From Porphyra umbilicalis (taxonomy: Eukaryota; Rhodophyta; Bangiophyceae; Bangiales; Bangiaceae): a DNA stretch of 64,000 nt. Shown here piece by piece: positions 55,541 through 64,000 of the stretch. The notes beneath the pieces were generated by a model that saw only the letters and a list, made by a program, of their open reading frames with translations, was not told where the DNA came from and did not search any database. Position 1 is the stretch's first letter. Each line of letters begins with the position of its first letter. The DNA is taken from NCBI GenBank assembly GCA_002049455.2, contig KV918813.1, positions 1 through 64,000 of the forward strand, read 5' to 3'. The position numbers and the translations under genes are program-made.

Positions 55541-56159
55541 TTATGATGCGCGGCGCTTCCGGCATTGAAGATCCTTGGATGTGGTCTCGCGAGCATCCCG
55601 TGTTGGTCTCTTGTCTCTGTTGAATCTCTGAGTAAAGTAGCCCCTCAAGTTGGGATCAAGCTCGAATTGGATTCGACCAAATTCGGGATGGTCCGAAACG
55701 GACGGTATCGGTGTGACCAGATCGATGCCGCCGGAGGTGTACACACCACAGCGGCCGATGAACTGCGCTTCTCGACGTGATTCTTGGTGTGCTCACGCGG
55801 AACCCGTCATCAAAGGATACTACAAAGTTGGAAACCGTTTGGAGCAAGCACGCCAACGATAGGCTCCAAAACACCAGGTGTGTAAAAGAAAGGGATAGAC
55901 CTTAGTCTACTCTCTTAAAGACGCTTGTAGGCTACTTTGTCCGTCCGCGACCACCCCGGATTCCTGATCGTTCAACAGTGTCACTTCTTCACACCCTATT
56001 CCAGCCAGTGGGCCAGTGTTCGCACGAAGATAAGGATTTAATGACACAGCGTGCACAGGAAGTGCAGATCGGTCGGCATTCCAGCCCCCATGACAGAACT
56101 GTGCACAAAACAAGTGACGGTTTTTCAGACGAACGACAACAGACAACCAACTCTGACAA
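55541..56159. other. No gene recognised
   Basis: Balanced composition with no domain in any frame. Confidence 0.45.
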
Positions 56160-56620
56160 TGTGTGGGGTCGGGTAGCATGGGGTGGGGCGCTGCGCGATG
56201 GGGTGGCAAGAATGGGGTGGGGTAGGGTGCGGATGGATGGCGGCGCGGGTGGGGCGGCGCTGGGTGGGATGGCGCGGGGTCGGGTAGCGCGGAGTGGGGT
56301 GGCGCGGGATGGAGTCGCGCGGGTGACGTGGCGAGGGTGCGTAGGTGCGAGGAGGGGTTGGGTGGCGCTGGCGCGGTGAAGTGGCGCGGGTGGCGTGGGT
56401 GGGGTGGGGTGTGGTGGGGTGCGGCGGGTGAGGCGGGGTGTGGTCGGGTGGCGCGGGTGTGGTGGCGCGGGATGGGGTGGGGTGGCGCGGGTGGGGCGGG
56501 GTGGCGCGGGTGGGGTGGAGTCGCGCGGGTGGGGTGTCGTGGCGCGGGTGGCACTGGTGGGGTGCGGTGTGGTTGGGTGAAGCGCGTGGGGCGGGGTAGA
56601 ATGGGGTGGGGTGGGGGCTG
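56160..56620. repeat. Degenerate GGGGTGGCGCGGGTGG minisatellite
   Basis: Tandem, imperfect repeats of a 10-16 base G/T/C unit (GTGGGGTGGCGCGGGT). Open frames across it on both strands (His/Pro/Thr or Gly/Arg/Trp-rich) come from the repeat and are not genes. Confidence 0.9.
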
Positions 56621-57077
56621 TAGATGAAATGGAATGCGAAGCTTGGAGGATGGCGCACTCGCGGCAGTGTCGTACGAACGGGAGTGCCTAATGTAAAGGC
56701 GAGGAGATGATCACGTCCTGTCATAGCGGGGACATATATTATATCTTCTGGACAGAGCCCCAAGACCCTAGTTTATAGAACCCTGCAGGCAGTCGCCGGC
56801 CGACAGGCGCTCCTGTCGCACAGTGCATCGCACTAATGCTGCTCTGGGCATGAAGCACAGCCGCTCCTTCGTGCTTTTGAAGGCTTTGTGACTGAGGTGC
56901 TTGCCGTCTACGGATATCTGGAGACGCGGAGATGTACACGTCACGTACACACGGGTACACATGTGACATCCTCTGGTTAGGGCTGCGTCTAAGTCTTCTT
57001 GAGCACCCTTCAGGAGCTGGCCGGCCGACGGTCCCCCAGAGTAGTCATGCTGTCTCTATTTTCTGTTCTACCGACCA

Positions 57078-57110
57078 CATCATTTGATGCGATTCGCATC
57101 AATTGATGCG
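57078..57110. repeat. CATCAnTTGATG palindrome pair A
   Basis: CATCATTTGATG at 57078-57089 and the perfect 16-bp palindrome CGCATCAATTGATGCG at 57095-57110. Confidence 0.85.
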
Positions 57111-57711
57111 GTTTTTCTGTCTTCTGCTACGAGAGAATGGCTGCTCCGCTGTTCATTCTGACGGCAGGAACGGGTCCTACGTAGGGGTTTTATCCTTGTG
57201 GTAGAAGGAGTCCGCCCAGAATATGTTTCTTCCTTCCCATACAGGCGATGCCGAGGAAGCACCCAGCAGACCATCCTGCCTTGTCCCCCCCTCCCCCCGC
57301 CCCATACGAAGCAGAGCTCTTCAAGGGTTGTCCAGCTCCAGGAGACTCCACATACCATTTCTTTGAGGCACAGAGGTGTCCCCAGGCAGAAACAATATGT
57401 TCGGACAGCCTCCGCACGCCGTACAAGACGAGTACGCGGGGCCCCCACAGTGGCTGTTGCAAGTCTAAATCGACGTAATTGGGGGTTCTGGAGGGGGGGG
57501 GAGGGGGAGGGCGATGCTCGACCCCGCCGGCAGTGGGCTTTGATACTTTTTTCATATGAGGGTCATCCTGAACGGGTCTGCTTTACGCTGGGCTGACATG
57601 GCGACCACCCAGCTCCATACTGCCGACGAGAACAGCAACACAACGTGAGTATATAGGGGCCAAAAGGGCCAATTTCTCACTCAGATGCCTCGGAAACCGC
57701 GATTCCGACAC

Positions 57712-57749
57712 CGCATCATTTGATGCGCAGCACCGCATCATTTGGTGCG
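57712..57749. repeat. CATCATTTGATG palindrome pair B
   Basis: CGCATCATTTGATGCG at 57712-57727 and CGCATCATTTGGTGCG at 57734-57749, about 630 bp from pair A and with similar internal spacing (17 and 22 bp between starts). Confidence 0.85.
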
Positions 57750-57765
57750 ATTCTGCGGTAGAATA

Positions 57766-58076
57766 GAGACTAGGGACAAAAGAGGGACGGGAAGAGAGCA
57801 TATACAATAGAAAATAAAGAAGGGCAGTCGGAGGCGGGGACGATAGAGAAGGGGGAAGGTTGAAATCTGGTACACGGTACACCGTCGTGTCTCGTATATG
57901 GCTTTGGAGCAACATCCATCAAGTGAAAAACAATTGTTGTTGAGACTCTAAATATGCTCACTGTCCCCTCCCCACTGGGAGAGCGTCCTTTCTGACTGTG
58001 AACTGAATTGATCTGATGACGGCCCGCCATCGGCGGAGGTAGGACACGACCTTCGTCCAGACGGCGTGGTCAGCTA
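57766..58076 (+). repeat. Second copy of the 17349-17660 repeat
   Basis: Same block order as 17349-17660, roughly 85% similar by eye, with small indels. It ends in GGCGTGGTCAGC, a variant of the pogo/mariner-like terminus. The matching left end of this copy was not found, so it is probably truncated. Confidence 0.85.
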
Positions 58077-58089
58077 CTCCATGGGTAGA

Positions 58090-59613
58090 AGAAATGCTAT
58101 CCGGCCGACGGGCATGAGGCGCTAGCCGGCGCACGGGCACTAGGTATCTGTATTGTCCGACGGCCTGTCGTCGGCCCTACGGGAGACGATTGACTCCCCT
58201 TGTGAACCATGGGGTTTCGCTTCGAAGACAGTGTGACGTGACTCCCAAGGGAGTAAAATGACTGGATCGGGAGCCAATGTAGCTCGCTAAGAGCAAGCGC
58301 AGCGGTGCGGATCCTGCTCCAGACTATAGTGCAACACCAAACTATGGTGCGGAAGGGAGCCCAGCGGTCAGATTTATAGTGCATGATCCGCACGAAGTGT
58401 TGGGATAGTGTTGATCCGACACCATAAACCGGTAGTTTGGTTTCAGATCTGCACCATCCCAACGTTCGGTGCAGCATATGTACAGTGGGACGGGGCCTCT
58501 TTCTTAAAATATTTTGGAGCCCGGATTGAAATCGGTGAGGGGTCATCCGAACGATTTGGCCAGGCTGATCTCAGGTTCACGTCAGGATGAGGTGGGAGAC
58601 ATCCTCGAAAACATCCCTGGTCGAGCTTCAGACAAGCATGGGATCGTTCGAATGAGCAGTCCCTTGGAAGATTCCAAACTTGGAATGACGCGATTGCCAG
58701 GCCATTCTCCGGATGGACTTGCGGATGAAGCACGAAAGCGCTCATTTGCTGCATATTAGATTCACGAGCGAATCATCCACAGGCCTGATGGCACGAAGGT
58801 AAGAAAACAGGTCTGGGGATGGCAGCCGAGATGGATTGCGGGATGAACGTGCGGCAGATTGCAGGATAAAACGCCAGATATTTTCCGGAATATTTCCGCT
58901 ATAGGCCCAAGAATGAGCCTCTGTCGTGCTCTCGGAGAAATCCTGTGCGTCGGTGAGTGTGCGAACAACAGAGACAATCTCGCCGAATTTCAAAAGGGAA
59001 CAAAATAGAGAGTACTGTCGGACACCCTCGGACGCAGTCCCCGAGCATGCTCACGAGGGAACGTAACCGTGAACATCTGCAGAGATCGTCGAAGTGTCTT
59101 CAAAGACATGTGGGCACCTGAGAGCTAGGCAAGAAAAAAAATATTGCAACTGGAGTGTTCCTGAACAAAAGCCGGAAACAGTATCTCTCGCATGCTGGTT
59201 GTGGCAGCATCTTACGGCGGGAGAAGGCCACGGCAGAGCGGCCAGCACTCTTCGCTTGCGATGTTCTAAGTCGCCTTTCCCAGTTTCGAGGTTTGCTACG
59301 GCCAGTGCGCTTGCCTGCGCCCGCGACTGTCTCCTTGTACCTCCTTACCACTCAGGCACACGCCAGGGCACCATGCTTAGCCATAAGCGACGAAAGCGTC
59401 TACTGGCGTACCTCAACTTCAGTGATGCGATTCTACCTCATGTCGCTCGCATAGCTGTACAACATGGTGCGGGAGCGGTGCGGTTACTAGGCAGAGAGGT
59501 GCTGCAGTCAGTCGCTCGCGCCAAACTCGTACAGCCGAAGAATACCGGACAGATCCGACGAAGGCCCCACGCCTGCATGTACCCGTAGGCGTCCCCTTTC
59601 GGGTGGCAGCGAC
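58090..59613. other. No gene assigned; weak frames only
   Basis: Some imperfect short repeats at 58690-58870 (GGATGnnnTTGCGGATGAA). The + strand frame to 59588 includes SHKRRKRLLAYLNFSDAILP, which may be 5' exon sequence of the transposase that follows, but the start is unclear. Confidence 0.35.
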
Positions 59614-61460
59614 TTGGACTCTGCGGGCGGTGATGACACGGACACATTGGCCTTGTCGGCCGGCGTTGCTAATTGTAGTGGAGCTAAAGACATGGTCTAT
59701 TATTTTGACGAGGAGCAGCCCGCAGGCGGCTTCTCCCCACCTCGCGAGTTTGTCTGCTTCGGGTATCTCGTTGGTCGCTCCCGCGTTTCTGAAATACAGT
59801 ACGACGTCATGCGTAAAGCAGAGAACGCTTTCGTGCCCGTAGAACCGTGGCTTTCACGCTTGCCTCTCCACAAGATCCGACAGGAGATGATGCGTTTCGC
59901 TGCAACCGTCAAAAAGGTGAAAACCTCTCGCTACGTACCTATCGGGAAAGGTGAAGAGCCCCGCAGGTTACCATACTGCAGCGTCTTCTACACTCCTTTT
60001 TCCGACCACATTAGAAGAAACTTCGCTGACCGTGCCACCGCATACGTTTTTCACGAGTCAGGGGACGCGCGACTTGGAACGCTCGAGCGCCCAACAGAGT
60101 TTTTTTTAAACAGTTGTCGCACGAGACTCATCATACTTTAACGCTAGGAATGGCTTCTGGCTAGGTGGCACTCTGTATACGATCGGTTGTGTGGCGACTG
60201 TCGACTGCACAGCATCGCAGCACATCACTGCAACGCTGCAGAGCACTGCCATCGCGGAGCTTGGTCAAATCACCATGAGCCCTGGCTCGTATGGTCCACC
60301 AGATGCGCCTCAAGTTGGTGCCTTCATGGCATCTTTCACGCTGAGCGAGAACTCTGTGATCCCTCCTCATTTGCAAAAATGCTTCTCGGAGGGCGGTCTA
60401 TTTACTCTCCGATCTGTGCGGGCAAGAAGTTTGTACATTGCAACTCCAATGCAGCCTGACGGCGAAGAGCCCGGCGCGAGGTTCTCGTTACCAGGGGCAG
60501 AGCCTCTCAAGCTGCTGCAAGCGGCAGAGAAGCCGTCACTGTCTGTACCGTAAAAGAATCCGTACGCCGTGTACATATCGCTGTATGGTGACGAGTACGC
60601 GGTCCACAAGCACTGGCGAGGAAGCGTCATGGGCCTGTACGGTGCGTACGCGTGCATTCATCTGGAGAACAGGAGGCACTCCGTGCGGACTTTGGCATAC
60701 CCTCCTCCTGGAGCAGACGCTGGCTTAGTCTTGAAGGCCATTGTTGATGACTTGATATCTCTCGCAAAAGAAGGTGTCGTTGTGTATGACGCTGTCATCA
60801 AGCCAGATGTTATTGTACGCGTTTTTCCGTGCATGGAAGTGATTGAAATTCCAATGGCTGCAAAGTACTCCCGCTTTTTTGGAGGGAGTGGTACCGAGAA
60901 ATGCACTAGCTGTGACATTGTCAAGCCACAGACGAGGACGGAGCTCCGAGATTGGGCCAAGAGCAGTGAGGATACGTTCGACGTCAGAGACCTCCTCTTC
61001 GCTTGCAAACAGGAGCGCACTTCCACCATCATTTCGAGAGTCAAAGGAACTCCGAACATTTCTACAGCGGCTATGAAGTGCGCCGTCCTGCTGAATGGCG
61101 TGGCAGTTAGTGATGGTGACCACTTCTTACGGTTGACGGAAGGGAGAGGGCCTGGGTTGTTTCATGTACATGAGCATGTCATCGCAGCGCCTTCCCATCT
61201 CATATATTACGGCATGGCGTCACAGCTTCTCGAGAAGGCTTATGGCGCGCTCTCAGTTGGGCAGCGGGACCTCCTAGTGCGGAAAGTGCGAGCGTGTGCC
61301 GCACAAGTACCCACGTACACTATTTTGACCACATTAGAGCCCGAGAAGATGGGGGGAATGACACTCTCAATGTCAGACTACGCTGTTCTGCTTCCTGTGA
61401 CACCGGCAGTGCAAGAATCCATACTGAAGGGCAGCACTACAGTGCCGCACCATTTGTGCT
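59614..61460 (+). pseudogene. TNP2-like (CACTA/Plavaka-type) transposase, frameshift and in-frame stop
   Basis: The first frame (59614-60141) is coding-like (FVCFGYLVGRSRVSEIQYDV…). The second (60191 onward) continues through a TAA at 60551-60553 into AVYISLYGDEYAVHKHWRGS, GLYGAYACIHLENRRHSV and PPGADAGLVLKAIVDDLISL. EIPMAAKYSRFFGGSGTEKC and TSCDIVKPQTRTEL follow. The order 'YxDD-like block, PPG, long helix, IPxA…GxxGxxxCxxC' is that of TNP2 transposases. FHVHEHVIAAPSHLIYYGMA follows. After about 61440 the frame shifts. The stop is one C-to-T change from CAA. Confidence 0.75.
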
Positions 61461-61860
61461 GCTGCGGACTCTCTGGGGGCGTCTGGCGGCGCTTCGGCAG
61501 TGAAGCTGGTCTCTGGCGCGTCGGCGGTGGGCCTTGCCAAGCGTGCCTGGTCGTTCGCCGTCCCCGCCGAGCGCGGCAAGGCCGGGCTCCCTCGTCGTCG
61601 GAGGGCGTCCATCCCGCCCATTGCCAGTGGGCGAGAGGAGATTGTCGCCCCCGGCGGCGTCGACAAGAATGCCGGAGGTGGTAGCGGGGAGGGGCACACC
61701 CCACCCGCAGACGCTGCAGTAGACGACGCGTTAGTCGGCGACGTGGCTCGTGCGGGGTCTGCCCCGCCGCATTCCATCACCATCAAGCCGCCTTGTCAGG
61801 GCCGCTATGGTGTCGCGGCTCGTGGTCGCAGCCGCGCGAGCGTAGCGCGTCAAGCCGCAG

Positions 61861-63499
61861 CGCCAAACGCAACAAAACGGATGGTTGCGTCCGCAACGCG
61901 GCGCTTCTGCCGCAAGCGACGACGCCGCTCCATCACTGACGGAGCTGCTGTGTGAAGCAGGCATGGTGCGCCTGGACCGCGCCATCTTTGTCTGATACAG
62001 GGCGGATGCAGCGGACGACCTCAACGCCGTCCGGTCGAGGGCGCTGACCACGGTGGTAGGTTCGCCTGAGGTCTTGGAAGATCCCTTCTTTGCTCTTCCT
62101 GGCGACGACGCGGCCATGTCTGTCGTGCTACCTCTCGGCAGGGTGGCGTTCGTACGGTGGTTGGCGTCCGCCCTGCAGGCGGCCCAAGTCGAGGTTTTAG
62201 TTTGTGCAGAGAAAGCCGGGGCGCATCATGTGGTGAGCACCACACCACTGGCGGAGGACGGGCAGGTGAAGCTGTGCGTCGCGCTTCTCTTCCTCGCTGT
62301 CCGCGCGCGGTTGTGGCCGTGGAGCGTTTTAAGACTCTTGGCGCAGGACGAAGCCCCGCTGCCCTAGCGCCTGGCGGCGACCAAGCGACTGCCCTCGTGC
62401 GTTTGGGCGGCGCGCTATCTATCGCCTCAAGACGCTAGTGCGGCACTGGACGTGGTCGAGCGCGCCGGTCGGCAGCTGTTGGCGGCAGAGGCGACTACCA
62501 AGTGCACGGTGCGGCACATGAACACAATCCAATTTCAGCTTCGGGCGCCTCACCTGCGGAATGCGCGCACGCCGGATGAGCGGGAGCTGTGCCTAGTGCA
62601 CCCACCGTATCGCCCCGCCTCCCCCTCGATGCTGGCCACCCATGGCGTGGTCATCCCGCTCCGGCACGTGACGCCGACGAAGAGTGTCGTCGCGCCCTTC
62701 TTGTCGTACAACGACCATCTACCTGACCAACAACCCGCGGCTGTCGTGGAGGCCGCGCGGTCGACGGACATGGGGTTCTGTGGCATCGGGCTCTTACGAC
62801 GCCCGGGGACCTCATTTCCTTGCTAGCAGAGTGGCAGCAGGTATGTGGATCACCCCCCTTTTGGTAGAGGACGCCCGGCGAGGTCTTCTATGACTTGGCG
62901 GATTGGCTTCTGCCTTCGCAGACTGCGCAGGAGGAGGACCTTATGATGAAGAGCCTCTCCTTCTGTGTTTTTTCGTCCGCCGTCCTGGCCCTCGACGGCC
63001 GGTTCCAGATGGACCGGGACCGAATCACCTGGGACGCTGTGGTGGAGTGGCCTGGGGACGGGAGCCGCGACGTTGTCCAGTTGAAGGCACGCACGGCGGT
63101 TGTGCCAATTCTCCTGGACCTGCGACGACAGGCACCGCCTTTGCGACGGGAAGGGCGTCGCCGGTCACGCTGCTGGTCTTCGTTTCCGGGACCAAGGAGG
63201 GCGACAGTGACGGTGTCTACCCGTGGCAACCCTTGTATAGGGTAACCGTGCCGGCGGATGGCGTTTGTACCCTGGCGCCGCGCGGGGGGGGGCAGTGGCT
63301 TTGGCCCAGCGAGCAGATGGTCCATTTAGGCGACTACTCCTCGCGGCGCATTGGTTTTTCCTGTGTGCGGGGTATCACTGTGGGGGTACGCGCAGTGTCG
63401 CCCAGGGACAATCCGTTGGCATATGACGGCGACCGTGGGAATTTATTAGTCGCTTCTGCCGAGTCGGTGGGGCCGGGGCAGGAGGAGGGGGCGGAGTGA
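61861..63499 (+). pseudogene. Long unrecognised coding region with in-frame stops and frame changes
   Basis: One frame stays coding-like from 61861 to 62826: SLTELLCEAGMVRLDRAIFV, TGA (61993-61995), ADAADDLNAVRSRALTTVV, GRVAFVRWLASALQAAQVEV. A TAG (62365-62367) then leads to YLSPQDASAALDVVERAGRQ, HPPYRPASPSMLATHGVVIP and SVVAPFLSYNDHLPDQ. A possible donor CAG|GTATGT lies near 62840 after PGDLISLLAEWQQ. Coding resumes as GEVFYDLADWLLPSQTAQEE and FQMDRDRITWDAVVEWPGDG. Another frame takes over near 63140 (SPVTLLVFVSGTKEGDSDGV, LYRVTVPADGVCTLAPRG) to a TGA at 63497-63499. No family recognised. Stops are single C-to-T changes from CGA and CAG. Confidence 0.45.
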
Positions 63500-63673
63500 T
63501 AGTTTTTGTCGTCCCTGTTTTTTTGTTTGTGTCTATGCCGAGTGGTTAACCGATCCGAACAGTAACAGGACTCGGCCCAAACGTGCTGAACACGGGGGTG
63601 CTCCGGCGACTCCCGGACCGACGCGAAAAGCTGCACGAAGGGTTGAGGCTCATGTGTGGGCTCACCGTTTTGA

Positions 63674-64000
63674 GCAGCACGGTCACCCCCCTCTCCCGTC
63701 GCCAAGGCGGCGGCGACCGAGACGGGCACGGTCGACGTGACGGAAGGGGTGCTCGACGTCGCCTTTTCGTCGGTCGTGCAATATGTGGTGGTCACGGCCA
63801 TTGAGGTGGAGGTGGCGGGGAGCGTACCACCGACGCCAGACGTGCCCCTCCCGCCCCTGGTCCCGGCCGACCACTTTGCTCACGCGGTAATTGGGGACAT
63901 CCCAAGGATTATCGACGTCGACGGCGACTGGCAGCAGGAGGTGGTGCTGACGTACTTTGGCTCCCACACCCACCGCTTTGTCGACGGGGTGGCCGACTCG
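63674..64000 (+). CDS. Partial reading frame running off the window, beta-rich with an FG-GAP-like motif
   Basis: Open from just after a TGA at 63671-63673 to the last base. It reads VDVTEGVLDVAFSSVVQYVV, TAIEVEVAG, then HAVIGDIPRIIDVDGDWQQE and VVLTYFGSHTHRFVDG. The D-x-D-G-D core followed by an aliphatic strand resembles FG-GAP/VCBS calcium-binding repeats of beta-propellers, but a single motif is weak evidence. It may be a downstream exon of the 61861-63499 region, which would need an intron covering 63500-63673 or so. Confidence 0.4.

Noticed and set aside
56160..56763. His/Pro/Thr-rich 212-aa minus-strand protein
   Set aside because: Translation of the GGGGTGGCGC minisatellite; period and composition follow the DNA repeat.
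63530..63560. tRNA-like box A (ATGCCGAGTGGTTAA)
   Set aside because: Matches the start of a Ser/Leu tRNA D arm, but no acceptor pairing, anticodon stem or box B follows. Probably a chance or relic match within an intron.

Overview
The window is nuclear DNA of a GC-rich, intron-poor eukaryote. Evidence is a spliced tRNA-Ser(CGA), GT-AG introns of about 180-310 bp, a mitochondrial/peroxisomal AAA+ extractase, a tyrosinase, and eukaryotic DNA transposons of the PIF/Harbinger, pogo/Tigger and TNP2 (CACTA/Plavaka-like) types. Composition and intron poverty would fit a red alga such as Porphyra/Pyropia, but this is inference; no marker gene settles it. No bacterial operon, CRISPR array, rRNA or reverse transcriptase was seen.

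0-12.4 kb: a 7-kb segment holding an Msp1/ATAD1-type AAA ATPase (+) and a tyrosinase with an unusual C-terminal half (-) lies between two inverted copies of a repeat (1-1513 and 8481-9744). A third diverged copy of the repeat ends at 12427. A Harbinger MITE sits just inside the right arm.

12.5-28 kb: a 3.7-kb Harbinger element with a truncated transposase abuts a TA-flanked pogo/mariner-like element. A pogo/Tigger transposase gene follows, then a TNP2-like transposase on the minus strand, a foldback element and another Harbinger MITE.

28-42 kb: a tRNA-Ser, two GC-rich host-like genes broken by long G/C homopolymers, a 1.15-kb inverted-terminal-repeat element, a 131-bp pogo-like MITE, two AT-rich palindrome clusters, and several small predicted genes. 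The best of these is a spliced nuclear-type protein at 40496-42003.

42-64 kb: mostly decayed transposons. These are a TNP2-like remnant (-), two pogo-like transposase copies with in-frame stops, a MITE, a second palindrome-cluster pair, and another TNP2-like transposase (+). Last is a long unrecognised + strand coding region that runs off the window. Many broken frames coincide with runs of 8 or more G/C, so assembly error and true decay must be separated before calling genes dead.
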